Assembly: GCA_018292915.2 (NCBI GenBank)
Contig: JACVVK020000036.1
Span: forward strand, 2,305,001 to 2,369,000
Length of the DNA stretch: 64,000 nucleotides
From: Batillaria attramentaria
Taxonomy: Eukaryota > Mollusca > Gastropoda > Batillariidae
Direction of reading: 5' to 3'
This document shows, in pieces, positions 28,346 to 44,182 of the stretch (the first letter of the stretch is position 1; every line of letters starts with the position of its first letter). The notes under the pieces are model-generated. The model was given only the letters and a program-made list of their open reading frames with translations, was not told where the DNA came from and did not search any database. A program made the position numbers and the translations under genes.

Positions 28346-29160
28346 CGGTGTCGTCATGGGAAGATTTGGCGCTTCTCAACTGCAGGTAAACAACGTTCAG
28401 TTACATGCAGCAGGAACTATACTCTAACACAAAATAAACCAGATATTTCATACTTTCACAGCGTTTTTCCCACCAAAAATTAAGGGTTTCTTTTGCATGT
28501 TTTGCTGCTGTTATTGTTTTCTTTTTAACATTTGAAAAGAGGTGTGGCCTTCACCTTGGTAGAAACATTTGTGTAGAATCTTGTAAGGATATATCGAACT
28601 CAGTACGACAGTCTGCAAGGAAAGTACGCGTAGGCCGAATTCGTCGCTCGTATAATCATGGCCGTCAATCTTACTCAGAGGAACACCACACTGAGGCACT
28701 CAAGATGCATTTTCGCGTTGCAGACCCAAATTGAAAAGATGTAAAGTATCGAAAAGATGATAGAATAGACTTCCCCGGAGCCTCACGTGATGACGTCAGA
28801 AAGTAATTTACCGTCATAACGTGACGTAATCTACAAGAACAGCCTATTCAGCTGGCAAAGGATCACAGGACAGTTGAGTGCATATAATTATCTACGATCT
28901 TCAGCAGAAAGTGACTAATTCTTATATTTTAGGCCACAGATCGTTCTGAACTGTTTCGATGATGTCCAGCATCACATGACCTAGACACCTGCACAGTGAC
29001 AGTCCATCAAATGCTGGCACTGAGCCACCAGAAGCGTAATGAGCTGTATTGCACTAGAACTTGGAAAGCGTGAATAAGTAAGGTAAAAGCAGAAATGTCC
29101 TCAAAAAGGAAAAATAAAGCTCATCTAGCAAATCTGCTCCCCCCCCCCAAAAAAAAAAAA

Positions 29161-30402
29161 AAAAAACCAAACAAACAAACAAACAAAAACCCAAACAAAC
29201 AAACAAAATAACAAACAAACAAAATCTCCTACGATGGTACCTCGAATGACGTCAGTCAACTTAGCGGATGCGCAGTTTAGTCCCGATCGAGGCACCGGGA
29301 CACACCCACTTTCAAGCCGCGGCGGATGAAGAGCTCTCTCGGCAGTTCAGATCGGCATGATAGACACTCGATGCACAAGCGCACCAGCACCTTCACTGAA
29401 TCCGTACGTGGGCGGCTGTCGGGCTCCCTCCCTCGATGCAGGGCCAAAGCATCCACAAGCACGACAAGGGTCTGCAGGGCAGTCACAAGCACCCGAAGCC
29501 ACTCAGGCTAAAACCCTTGTGTAAATAAACACTACTGTAAATCTTCGGACTTAAATAACTAGCACATATCTATGGATAGCATTCACCCATGGCACAAACT
29601 AGCGAACGCTTCAGTATTACGAATGCTTAGGGTAACTGCACAGGCAATAACTCCACGGTTAAGCTCCGTTAGTAATAGAAGCGTAACAGTGTAGAAGCTT
29701 ACAATTGATACAGCGGACTTCGGACAAGTCAGCAAACTATACGAGCAATGCAATGTTAATCAAATCCCTGGTAAAACGAACGGATAGCCAAACATACAGT
29801 AAGACACCTAGCCGACCTAACAACCCGGCCGCAGCATTCAAGATTCAGGATAACCTTTCTAGCCGCTGACAATATCTACACATGAACAGATAGCTGGCAA
29901 GAAACATAGCACTGGAAGTAACCGGTACGAAATATTTACCTCCATGCTGCATGATGCGAGGGGTTAGAAACGGTCAGGTAGCCCACAGAAAACAACGGAC
30001 GCAGGGCGATACGTGTCAGTCAGTGAAACGGACGTGTCGGCACTACCGGGCCAAATGCCAAGGATAAATCGAACGGGATAACCTGTATACCGTTAAGACA
30101 GTTAAGGTGGCTACTGTACGGGATACACCTGTACCAGGTGTAAAAAAAGGGGTGCCCTGTTCAACTTGACAAGGGGAACGAATGGGCCAGCATATCAGAT
30201 ACACAAATTCCTCGTGTGGAACTTCCACAAAGGGAGACATTTGTGACACGCGTAGAAAATAACGCACGTGAGCCACACAATACATAACCAGAATGCATAC
30301 AGGAAATCATATATAGAAACACGATCTGACCCTTATAACATAACAGTCTCGCGTCCGTGACAGGCTGAAAATTGCCATCATCACTATCATCAGTTTTTTG
30401 GT
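29161..30402. other. Single-copy block between the two duplication units
   Basis: This 1.2 kb is present once and has different composition (few simple repeats). On the minus strand the right edge reads TGTCACGGACGCGAGACTG, which resembles the 5' end of Gypsy-type LTRs, but no matching second end or target duplication was found. A 71-codon minus frame (29277-29492) has no recognisable domain. Confidence 0.35.
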
Positions 30403-30647
30403 TGTTGTTGTTGTTGTGTTTTGTTTTGTTTTTGTCAAGGTTGTTCTCTACAACTTCATGGGATGGGGCAGATTTCGCTACGCGCAGCAGCAAGTGTCAG
30501 TGATAAATGAAAAACGAGACTGTGACGTTTCTCCATACCATACTTTCACGCACACAGTGACGTAACGAAATCTGCGTCATAGACACGTGCACATTTTCCT
30601 GCTGCGTTCTTTTTGGCGGGAGTTGTGCGGGATGTGTGTGTGTGTGT

Positions 30648-30701
<54 letters not shown>

Positions 30702-31224
30702 TCAAGTACACATTTTCTGACAATGTTGAAGGAAAGTGTATTGTTTACTGGAAATCGGTGGGACAAAAACCTACATTTTTTGTCAGCAAACAATCTCGAT
30801 AGACAGCTCAACAGATCAGGGCTCGTTGGTTACTGGCAAATAATGTTCAGCCCACAAATTTTGAAAAATAAATGCAATTCTAGATTCCGAAATTTAAATA
30901 GCTGAGCTGACCCTTCGCACCACGTGATTGTAATGTGTTTATGTCCAGAGTGTGTGAGAATGCGTGTGATTGACGTGAGCGTGCGTGTTGGGTTCAGTTC
31001 GCGTCGCTTTGAGCCGATTCATGAAATTGGGTAAAGCGCCTATACGATAATCATTATTATTATTATTATTAAAGCATCCGATTCAATGCCGAGGCCAGTT
31101 CGCTGAGGCTCGCCGGTTATATATTTGGATCAAGTCGTGTATTATCTGCCAATAACCAACTCGTTCTTATCTCTTAATAAACATGTTCTAAATACGGCTG
31201 CGTTGTCCAAATCGGGAGCGTTAC

Positions 31225-31230
31225 TTTATT
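31225..31230 (-). promoter_or_regulatory. Candidate polyadenylation signal of GPCR copy B
   Basis: AATAAA on the minus strand about 20 nt after the stop codon. The same hexamer follows copy A at 22097-22102. Confidence 0.45.
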
Positions 31231-31249
31231 CCGGTGCGAACAGCTAGGG

Positions 31250-33972
31250 TTAGAATTTGCACGTGGCATTGTTCTCCCCTGTCAGCTCGCAACTAGGGAC
31301 TTTACCAGATGCATCATTGCTTATTCTTGAACAGCTAATTTCAGTTGAAATTCCTGTTGTCCCAGAAAGTGAGGCTTTCACGTTCCCTTCAAGTCGTTTC
31401 CCAGCGAAAACCTGTTGCATCCTCTTGAAGCAGGGTGCACAATCAGCCAGTGTGGCCCGGAATCTCGAGCTCAGAACCACGTAGACAAAGAAATTCACCG
31501 TGGCATTCAAACAGTTGGCTGTGAAGATCAGCACGAAAAGAACCACAAATGTATTGTGGTAGGTGCTGTACATGTAGAACTCTGGGACAAACGCGTTAAT
31601 GATGGCAGAGGAACACTCCATACTATCAAGCACGACGTAGATCACGGACAGAAGCACCAGCATCTTCGTGATTCTGGTTTCTGACGAGTTAGCCCCTGAC
31701 TGGACATCGGTCATCTGATGACGAGTTTTCATCGCCTGTTTGAGCTTAAAGACAGTGATCACTGTGCAGATGGCAGCGAGAGCGGCTGACGAGGGTTTGA
31801 CGAAAAGACTGAGAATCCTGGAAATCTGGACAGGAATAGATTTATCGAGGGGGACGTTTTCCGCAATGGAAAGCACGGCTATGGATCTGTTGGTTGCCGG
31901 GTCGATCCTCCAGCGCACCGTGTACAGCAAGAGACTTGGTAAGAACAATAAAAACACCAGCACGTACACTGCCACGATGACTGCCGTCATACGCCTGCAA
32001 TTGGGAAAAAAGAAAAAACCGTATCTGCCCATAATTATGTATTCCGGCATATCTTTAGGTTCGTAAGTCATAGCTGAGTTGTTTTTGTGATGTCTGGCAT
32101 TGTCCTCGTATACAACTGCGGTTACAGCCTCTTTTCAGTTGGCACCAAGCGAAAAGAAGGCTAATCATAAGGCGAAGTACTGATGCTGGCACTAAGCGCA
32201 AAGTAGGCTTTCAATAAAGCGAATTACTGATGCTAACACCGAATAAAGAGAAGGCTAACCATAAGGCGAATGACTTGATTCTGTCACTGAGCGAATACAA
32301 AGCTAACCATAAAGCGAATTACTGATGCTGGCACTAATCTTCAAGTCGACTTATTTCAAAATCTACTGTCCGGTGAGGGGTGTCTAAATGTTGAAAGGGC
32401 TAATTTCATCTTTGCTGAGCAAGCTTACGCTTTGGAACAGTTTCGCTCGTGAGCTCGTCTTTACGCTCGAAATACTGTATCCTGACCACTAGTACAGCCC
32501 TTCATCCGATTTTAGTGTATAGAATTTCTAATATACGAACTAGCTCAATGCCACCAGTAGACACGCTCTCACTGTGCAGGTGGATTGGATTGGATTGGAA
32601 ATCTTTTTCGTCCCACTACCGTAGTAGGGGAAATGCGGGCTGCTTCCCCCAGGGGAAGCGCGTCGCCATGAACCGGCGCCACCCATTTTTTTTTTCCTGC
32701 ATGCGCGTGTTTGTGTTTCCAACCCACCGGCCATTTCCTTTTCAAATGATGGAACTGGGGTCTTTATCGTGCACACTGGATGATGCGTGCATGCGTGTGT
32801 ACACGGGCCGAAACAGGCACCGAAAGCGAGTCCGCACATGATTTTGACTCGATTTAGTGAGGAGAAATCTCACACCAAATTCCTGCCCGGACCGGGGCCA
32901 GCAGCACGCGGCCTATCACCAGACGGTCACCCAAGTACTAACCGGGCCCAGCGTTGCTTAACTTCGGTGTGCAAGTGAGAACTGGTGTGTCCAACGTGGC
33001 ACGGGCCGCTCTGTGTCTATGTAGTGTGGTGATAGATAGACATCAGAACATTCTGTAAGCATAAATATCGTAGCTTTAGTATCTTTTAAAAGTTTGACAC
33101 CAGCTTCGATTTGTGGTACGTGTATGTCGAAAGACGGACAGGTTCATGTACTGTACAGTCATTCCCTCAATAACAAATGTCACCCGTTCTCGCGAAAGGG
33201 ACCGTAAGTCGCGCTGGGCCGAACGCCGCTACAGACGAAAAGAGTGCCGGGGGTCAGTATGGCCGCCTTGTGAGTAGCCAACTTCAACTGCTGATATCTC
33301 TGTCAATTTTAGTAGTACAGCTTTCATTCTTATATTGAATTACACGCTTAACCAGTAGATTGCAGTGATTTACATATCTCAAAATTGATAGTTTTCGACT
33401 TATGGTCCCTTTTGTGAGAACGGGTCACAAATTTTCTATCTCCCATGGTCATTTTTATGCCCACCTTTTGGTACTTGGTGAAACAACAACAACAACAACA
33501 AAAATGGAAAAATCAAAGATAAAAACTACCTGTATGTCAAAAAGCTGCTGGCCTTCAGCGGAAAGGTCACTGACACACAACGGTCAACGGACATGACGAC
33601 AATCAGGAAACCAGACACGAACGTGGCCCAGCGGTTGATGTAGAGAATCTGCGGCGTTGTTATGACTTCCCAGTTACTGGCCAGCACCGGGTCTTGGAGG
33701 CGGATGACACATCTCAGTCGTATGAGAAAGATGGTCAGCAGGCTGATGAGATCGGTGACTGCTAGGGAGAAGAGGAGCGCGTTCACACGGTCCCGTAAGC
33801 CTTGCTGTAGAGAGAGAGAAAAAAATGAAAAGGGGATGGGAGGATATTTAGCTGCCTCGAACAGGGTTTTGTTGTTGTTGTTTTGATTTGTTTATTTGTC
33901 TCCTTTCTTGGTTTTGTTATTGTTGTTGTTGCTGTTTTGTTTTGTTTAGTTTGGTTTGGTTTTTATTTGGAT

Positions 33973-34004
<32 letters not shown>

Positions 34005-34185
34005 GGTGGTTTTGGGGGCTTTTTCTTTTTCTTTTTTGTTTTTTGGTTTGTTTGTTGTTGTTGGTTTTTTTTTTTTTGCTTTTTTTAAGGGGGATTGGGT
34101 GGAGGGGGGGGGGGGTAGGCGATGGTGGTGGTGGGTCTCAGTTCTCGTTGTTGTCTTTATTTTGTTTTGTTTGGAGCGCGCGCGC

Positions 34186-34269
<84 letters not shown>

Positions 34270-34854
34270 TTTGTTTGTTGTTTGTTTGAAACCCCAAAAC
34301 ACCCACCCTTGTTGTTTGTTTGCTGTTTTAAGGCGGGGGTGGGATGGTGTTGTTTTCGATTGTCGGTCGTTGTTGTTGTTGTTTATTGTTTTGGGTGTTT
34401 TTTTGTTGTTGTTGTTGTTGTTGTTGCTTTTTTGTTCTTTCGGTTGTTGTTGCTGCTATTGTTGTTGCTTTTGTTGTTGTTGTTGTTGTTTCGGGATTTT
34501 TTTTTATCAGACAGCGAGTCACGATGATATGTGAATTTTGCAATATAGACCCAGCTGACTTACTTTCACAAAAACAGTAATGTTGAGAATATTTCCCGGA
34601 ATGCCCATCAGAATCAGGAAGATTTGCACTCCACAGCCAAAAATGACTTGCACGGCTTTTCTGGACTCCACGCTGACCAAATCACCTTCGTCACTCCACA
34701 TGGAACTTCCTTGCGTTGTGACGTCACTTCCAAGAAATGTCGTAAGCTTGTCTTCGCGTGTATATTCCTTCAACGTCACGTGTGTGCTTGTAAGAGAAAC
34801 AGACAAGTTTTCTGTTGAAGTGTTAGGGGTTCCTGGCATCATTGTGATTTCCAT
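31250..34854 (-). CDS. Class A (rhodopsin-family) GPCR, intact copy B
   Basis: Exons 34564-34854, 33530-33804, 31250-31994 (TAA at 31250); GT-AG introns in phases 0 and 2; about 436 aa. The N-terminus is extracellular with N-glycosylation sequons (Asn11, Asn16). TM1 ends GNILNITVFVK. TM2 has LAVTDL. TM3 ends in SVDRCVSVTFPLK, a DRC variant of DRY (about 171-173). TM4 follows the exon 2/3 join (FLTYRRMTAVIVAVYV). TM6 is ITKMLVLLSVIYVVL. TM7 carries NATVNFFVYVVLSSRFR in place of NPxxY. CAPCFK in the tail is a likely palmitoylation site. Relatives are lophotrochozoan peptide (FMRFamide-receptor-like) or chemosensory receptors; the ligand is unknown. An open frame reaches further 5' to a TTG, so ATG 34854 was chosen as start. 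Confidence 0.88.
32141..32329. repeat. Four-copy 47-bp tandem repeat in GPCR B intron 2
   Basis: Counterpart of 23016-23204 with the same four units and length. Confidence 0.85.
32580..33012 (-). mobile_element. 5S-rRNA-derived SINE (copy 2), GPCR B intron 2
   Basis: Duplicate of the copy at 23455-23903, inherited through the segmental duplication. It has private small deletions, for example CATC missing inside the 5S C-box region (GGTCACCCAAGTACTA at about 32924-32939). Confidence 0.88.
33179..33428. mobile_element. MITE, 250 bp, GPCR B intron 2
   Basis: Same element and AAAT flanks as 24069-24319. Confidence 0.8.
34176..34270. repeat. (GT)n-(GTCT)n compound microsatellite, GPCR B intron 1
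   Basis: A CG-rich step, about 20 GT repeats, then about 12 CTGT units. Unit A has only GT here. Confidence 0.93.
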
Positions 34855-35845
34855 TGTCGACTTTTCTCTACTGTGGGAATATTTCAAGATTATTAAGCGC
34901 CACAGAGGACAACTTTTGTTTTGGGAACAGTTGCTCTTGCCCTTATGTACGCTCCAAATAACCCACCTTAAAGTTAAGTAAAGCTCTAAATGCTAAACGT
35001 CGACGTCTACTGACCGCGCGGACTTGAAACGGCCTGCAGCTCCGCGGGCCAGTGAGTGACAGCAACACTGTAACAGACACCTCGCGTTTCCTTTAGCCTT
35101 TGGTCTAATACTGGCCTAGTGGCAGCCTATCGGATTCTGTCACTGTACAGGTGTCTAAACGGTCTGATGTTAGACACCAATAAAACACATCAGAACGGTC
35201 TGTGATCAGTGGCACTCCTTGCTGCAGTCTTCTGGATACCGAGCCCAGATGCTACAGAGTCAGAAGCAGTGGTGATCTAGGTAAGGAGAAGGCGAGAGCG
35301 GACACGCGAAGTAACGGTATTCTGACATCTACCTAGCTTATATTTTGAAATTGTCTATTCTCTGTGGTTAATTTGGGGCATCTCATTAGAGGTACTGACA
35401 CTAATCACGCTTTGCTGTGTGCTCCACGGGCGCAACCAGCGACGCAAACCATTAGCTCGAAATCAGTCTCGTTAAATGTCAAATTCTAAAATGGCTTGTT
35501 AAAAAAAAAGAAAACAGCCATCAATTGTATGAAAAAGATGTGCCCGATTAAGGAACAGGTACAAAAATGTGAGGGAAAAAAAGAAAAACTGTGGGCTACC
35601 AGCAATCATTCTTTCTTTAGCATCTTTACAAATGTTATCTTTATTTTTTTTTTGAATAATTTTTTTTTTTAAACTGGGAGCGTGTCTGAACAATTTGGAA
35701 TTAGTCTAACTATCATCCAGTCGTAGAACAGCCGACACTGAATTGGTCCCATTAGGTAAAAAAAAAAAAAACCCTATCCAATATATGACAGAATAATTAT
35801 AAGACCCCCAAAAACGGTATCTCAGTACCAACGGGTTTTCTCCCT

Positions 35846-36159
<314 letters not shown>

Positions 36160-36594
36160 AAAGGTATTCATCGCGTTGAAATGTCAGCCTGGCGTTTCAT
36201 CATCTTCTTCGCCTCCTTTCTTCTCCGAATAACGGAAACGCAAAGATGCGAACTAACAAGACTAAAGATTTCAGGATTCAACATTTAATGAACATTTCAA
36301 ACCCGTTTGAAGAAAGTTTAATGTTGCTTCAGGGTGGGGCGCTATTTGCTAACTTCGTGAGGTAACATTTAAGAAAAGCACTAACGAGAGGTTTTTCTTC
36401 GCTGATATCGCATACTACATACAAAAAAAAAACGCTATAACTTAGTACACGGTAATTGGTTTGCGAGACGAAAACACATTGTGATCAAGGTACAGTCACT
36501 GTTGATGAAGTCTTTACAATTTTTCTTATTCAAGCACAAAATGCTGAAAGCTGATTTGCCAGTAAACTGAAAAGGAATCTTTGGTACCCAGAAT

Positions 36595-37090
36595 AAGTAC
36601 TTCCTTACTTAATCCTCTTCGTGCCCTCTGGCACATAAGGCCAACACCTAAGATCGCCACTCTGGCCTGTTCTGAGCTTTCTTCTCCAGCGTCCCCCAGG
36701 TCAGTTTGTTTTCCTTCAGTTCCTTGTCCACTGTCCGCCGCCACGTTTCCTTGGGTCTTCCTCTGGCTCTTTTTCCATCTGGGGTCCAACGAAGAGCCAC
36801 CCGGGGTAGTGCGGTTGGGGGGCATCCTGAGGATGTGTCCAATCCAGCGCCATATTCTGGGCGTGATTTCTGTGGTGATGTCGCAGGTCGATGTTCTGTT
36901 GTGGAGTTCTTTATTGGAAATGGTGTCAAATTAGGCCAAAAGATGTTCAGTATTCTGCGAAGACATCGGTTCTGGAAGGTCTCAAGTTTGTGGCTGATGG
37001 ACTTCGTGATCTTCCAGGATTCAGCACGCAAAATAACAATGTAGTATTGAAAGTCGCAGGCAAGAGATACATTGACAGCACACACGCGCA
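36595..37090 (-). mobile_element. LINE reverse-transcriptase C-terminal remnant
   Basis: The minus strand encodes LRAESWKITKSISHKLETFQ, NRCLRRILNIFWPN, WIGHILRMPPNR (in a shifted frame), RGRPKETWRRTVDKELKE and RPEWRS. This is the C-terminal region of RTE/CR1-like invertebrate non-LTR retrotransposons. At least one frameshift separates the motifs, so it is inactive. Unit A keeps only about 50 bp of this segment. Confidence 0.85.
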
Positions 37091-37149
37091 ACTGCAGGTA
37101 AACAACAATATTGTTAAGCTGCTCTCCGGAGTTGGTATCAGAACAGGAC

Positions 37150-37225
37150 GGGGTAGGTTGGGTGTTTGATGGTTTAACTATTCCACCATGTATGGGTGGG
37201 ATCAAAGACAAGGCAACGTTTTGCG
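37150..37225 (-). mobile_element. Fragment of tRNA-Arg-like SINE body
   Basis: GGGTGTTTGATGGTTTAAC, TTCCACCAT and GATCAAAGACAAGGCAACG match the SINE body. The tRNA-like head is missing. Confidence 0.65.
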
Positions 37226-37865
37226 TGTTTTGGGGGTGTTGTTGTTGTCGTTGTTGTTGTTTTTCTCTGCCCGCATTTTTTTTTTTTTTTTTGCACGAAT
37301 GCATGTAAGCAAGTTGGCATGTATGCATGTTTGTATATTTACATGTATGTATATATGTTTGTAATTATGTGTTGGTATGACGACCTGTGTGATACTGACG
37401 TCAAATGTTTAGTTCACGGCATTGACGTTTTCTCTCTCTCGCCTAAGATTCTGGATCCGCTATGGTGTACGGATCTAGTGTCTTCAGTGGGTCTTACAGA
37501 TTTGAAAAACAAAACCAAAAACAATAACAACAACCCCACCGACAACAGTAACAACACAGCACGAAATTGGGAGAAACAACTTTATGGGACGGGGCCATTC
37601 CTGTTTGTTGATCACTGTTCTGCTGCGCTCACATACGCCAAATCAATTTATAACAATTCAATGACGTCATACAGACTGAGGCACTCAAAATGCATTTTAG
37701 TGTTGTAGTCCCAAATTGAAAAGATGTACAGTATCGAAAAGATGCTAGAATAGACATCCCTGGAGCGACTAGTGATGACGCCAGAAAGTAATTTACCGTC
37801 ATAACGTGACGTAGGTCTACAAGAACAGCCTACTCAGCTGGCGAAGGATCACACGACAGTTAAGA

Positions 37866-38240
37866 GCACACCGGTTCTCACTTGAAAACCGAAGTTATGC
37901 AACGCTGGGGCCGGTTAGTACTTGGATGGGTGACCCGGTCAGGGCAGGAATTTGGTGTGAGATTTCTCCTCACTAAATCGAGTCAAAATCATGTGCAGAC
38001 TCGCTTTCGGTGCCTGTTTCGGCCCGTGTACACACGCATGCACGTACCATCAAGTGTGCACGATAAAGATCCCAATTCCATCAATCGAAAAAGAGTAGGC
38101 CGAAATGGCCGGTGGGTTGGAAACACAAACACACGCATGCAGGGAAAAAAAATGGGTGGCGCCGGTTCATGGCGACGCGCTTCCCCCGGGGGAAGCAGCC
38201 CGCCTTTCCCCTACTACGGTAGTGGGAAGAAGAAGAATTC
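37866..38240 (+). mobile_element. 5S-rRNA-derived SINE (copy 3)
   Basis: Plus-oriented. CACCGGTTCTCACTTG, CGAAGTTATGCAACGCTGGG and GGTTAGTACTTGGATGGGTG (5S internal promoter) lie at the start. The body has TCGGCCCGTGTACAC and GTGCACGATAAAGATCCC, and the 3' domain is GGCGACGCGCTTCCCC followed by an AAG-rich end. Unit A lacks this insertion, so it is younger than the duplication or was lost from A. Confidence 0.88.
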
Positions 38241-38468
38241 CATTCCTTTCCATTCCATATCTATGATAGCATTCAGCTTAAAGGGCCTAACTCTTAGACT
38301 TTTAGGCCACAGAACCTTCTGAACTGTTTCGGTGATGTCCAGCATCACATCACCTAGACACGTGCACAGTGGCAGTCCATCAAATGCTGACAACAGAAGC
38401 GTACTCGGTGACGCGGCTAATACACCAGCCAACGAGTGTCGTGCTTAACAGTCGTCGAATTTGAATGC

Positions 38469-38647
38469 GGGGGGGCGGGGGGTTGTTTGGGAGTTTAACG
38501 TCCTTTTCCACCACATAAGGGTGATATCAATCACGGGGCAACGAGAAAAAAGGCCAGCACAAATATTTGGCCCCAGCCGGCAGGATTCGAACTCACGACC
38601 CGAGCATTGAGAGTCCAAAGCCCTACCATTCGGCCACCCCGGCTCCC
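38469..38647 (-). mobile_element. tRNA-Arg-like SINE with 13-bp target duplication
   Basis: Flanked by CGAATTTGAATGC at 38456-38468 and 38648-38660. It is absent from the matching place in unit A, so the insertion postdates the segmental duplication. Confidence 0.92.
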
Positions 38648-38898
38648 CGAATTTGAATGCATGACAGCTTATGCATAGTATTGTATCGCGCAATGAGCTG
38701 CATTGCACTAGAACTTGGAAAGCGTGAATAAGTAAGATAAAAGCAGAAATGTCTCAAAGGAAAAATAAAGCTCAACTAGCAAATTTGCCCCCCCCCCCCC
38801 CCCCAAAAAAAAAGAGTTTGACTAAGAAATTTTGCAGAAATTTCAGGGAAAACCTGACCCCCCCCCCCCCCCTTCGTGAAGAAACAACAACAATAACA

Positions 38899-38909
38899 AC
38901 ACACACACA

Positions 38910-38968
<59 letters not shown>

Positions 38969-38975
38969 ACACACA

Positions 38976-39023
<48 letters not shown>

Positions 39024-39052
39024 ACAACACAACACAACACAACACAACACAA
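38899..39052. repeat. (CA)n microsatellite with CACAA extension
   Basis: CA runs with single TCA interruptions, ending in five AACAC-type pentamers. Confidence 0.93.
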
Positions 39053-39277
39053 AGATTTTAGATGAAAAATAACGACAAAATTGTAAGTATGACCTACACA
39101 TTGAATAAAAGCTGCAAAACTTAACACTATAATTGTACAAATAACCACTAGCGAAAAAAATTAGTTTATCAAACGAAAGCATAGCGTAGCGAGCCAGACG
39201 TGATATGATTCCACGTGGTGTCCGTTCTCCCGTATCCACTGTGTCTGCTTGAACTGAAACAAAGCGGGGGGGGGGGG

Positions 39278-39322
39278 GGAGGGGGGTGTTTGGGGGTTTA
39301 ACGTCCTTTTCGACCACATAAC
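39278..39322 (-). mobile_element. Fragment of tRNA-Arg-like SINE tail
   Basis: GGGTGTTTGGGGGTTTAACG and TCCTTTTCGACCACATA match the SINE tail. The rest is missing. Confidence 0.6.
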
Positions 39323-39945
39323 TGAAACAACGCGAAGCTCTGTTAGTCACTGACAGTGACAGCACCACTATACCTAGTCATGGTGCCCTTCTCCTGTAAT
39401 CGAGGGTCAGGGATCCAACCATATAGGGGGAAAAATGCAACACATGAATATCTCTGTGGTGGCTGGACCAATATTTATAAATAAAAGGATGCAATGGACG
39501 CCGAATGACGCTCCATGAAAATATACTCTGTACCCTTACAAGCTACAGTGCGTGCGTGTCTCAGTGAAAAAATTAATGTCCAACGTTAACACTGCGAGTT
39601 GAGGTTCACCGTGCGCCATCGGGGATCCCATTCTAACTTCCGCCGACGGCCAGTTGAAGCCGTTGACATGTCAGTCAAGCTCAGCTAGTAAACATCATCG
39701 TACAGTTTAGGTACGCTGTCATTTTTCTTACATTAGCCTGACGTTTTCCTGTGCTTAGCCACCACACAAAAGATGTAGCCACCAAAAAGTTTCATCGGTT
39801 GGATCCCCCACGTTAAACTCCTAAACACCCACCCACCCATCCGGTTGGATCCCTAACCCAGGATGTGTCTTCCCCGATCACTCATGGGTTACCCGAACTA
39901 CACAATACCATACTCGCTTTCCGCTTAAGCCTCTGTTGCCTCGTG
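39323..39945. other. Intergenic, 3' flank of GPCR copy C
   Basis: Unique sequence with no recognisable gene or repeat. It contains short C-rich runs (CCCACCCACCC near 39829-39840). Confidence 0.5.
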
Positions 39946-43057
<3,112 letters not shown>

Positions 43058-43460
43058 TTTGTTTTCCGTTTAGGCGAGCAGACAAAATCTGTAGCTCCTT
43101 TAGAAATGAAAATAGAAACACACTCAGTATACTACCGGCTAATATTGGTACCAAATGAGGGATCAGACTTTTGCGGATCAAGGGTTAGTTTGTCCTGTAA
43201 ATGCATGCAGGCAAACGTGACGAATGGTGTCATTGTTTTTTGTTTTTGTTTTTTTCTTTTTCAGAGCAAAAACACACCAACCCCCAGAAAAAAAAATGAT
43301 CAGTGACTCACAAACGTAGACTACATTTGTTGAAAAGTGGTCAAAGTATATTTCTGAATGCATTTTTGAAATTAAACAGAAGTGATCGGAAATAAAATAC
43401 GGTACCAAAAACCAAAATTAGCCTGTAGTACTGAGTGGGTTTGTGGGCAGGTCTGGGCAG

Positions 43461-43525
<65 letters not shown>

Positions 43526-43793
43526 GACACATGCCATGTTTTGATTTGTTTGTCATGTGTACTTTTCTCTTCTTCATTTCCTCTGTATAGTTAATACTTT
43601 TGTTTGTCTTTTTTTTTCTCTCTCTCTTCCCCCCCCCTCCCCCCCCCCTTGCTTTGATGTCTTTTTTTTTTAATCCTTTCACGTAGAATAGCAGGACAGC
43701 TTGTAAGACAGGCAGCAATGCCTAAATGCTCTATCCTGAATAAAAACGTTTCATCATCATCATCATCATCATCATTATCTCTCTCTCTCTCTC
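43058..43793. other. 5' flank of GPCR copy C with (TC)n and an ATC-tailed repeat end
   Basis: Contains a TC run (43467-43521) and, at 43690-43778, CTATCCTGAATAAAAACG with a (TCA)n tail that looks like a non-LTR element 3' end. No gene. Confidence 0.5.
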
Positions 43794-43974
43794 GGGGAGC
43801 CGGCGTGGTCGAATGGTAGAGCGTTGGACTTCTAATGCTCGGGTCGTGAGTTCGATCCCGTCTGGGGCCAAATATTTGTGCTGGCATTTTCATCGTTGCC
43901 CCGTCTTTGATATCACCCTATGTGGTGGAAAAGGACGTTAAACCCCCAAACACCCACCCACCCACCCACCCACC
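43794..43974 (+). mobile_element. tRNA-Arg-like SINE (plus orientation)
   Basis: Starts GGGGAGCCGGCGTGGTCGAA, includes TGGTAGAGCGTTGGACTTCT and GGGTCGTGAGTTCGATCCCG, and ends ACGTTAAACCCCC followed by (CACC)n. It is inserted between CT runs, so the target duplication is ambiguous (CTCTCTC). Confidence 0.9.

Positions 43975-43975
<1 letters not shown>

Positions 43976-44043
<68 letters not shown>
43976..44043. repeat. (CT)n microsatellite
   Basis: About 33 CT repeats directly after the SINE tail. Confidence 0.95.
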
Positions 44044-44045
<2 letters not shown>

Positions 44046-44182
44046 GGATAGTCTTAACAAAAACACACAGCGGTACTGCACCAAGTAATCACAACCGAAC
44101 GTTACAGTGGTTACACTTGCCAGTGTTACCAGGTTGACGCGGGTTGATGCGTTTAGTAGAGGCTGTTCACACTGCAAGCCGG

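Larger units (their letters stand above)
21241..29160. repeat. Segmental duplication, left unit (A)
   Basis: From the (TTG)n run at 21241 this unit matches 30403 onward nearly base for base, through the GPCR gene, the 5S-SINE, a 251-bp MITE and microsatellites to about 27415, and again from 28690 to the C/A-rich run at about 29150. Offsets between the units are about 9.0-9.6 kb because each has private indels. This unit lost most of a LINE fragment that unit B keeps at 36595-37090. It has no SINE at the sites where B carries a 5S-SINE (37866) and a tRNA-Arg-like SINE (38469). Confidence 0.92.

Noticed and set aside
43794..43870. Genuine tRNA-Arg gene
   Set aside because: The acceptor stem and D arm are diverged, the sequence continues into a SINE body, and the same unit recurs with target duplications.
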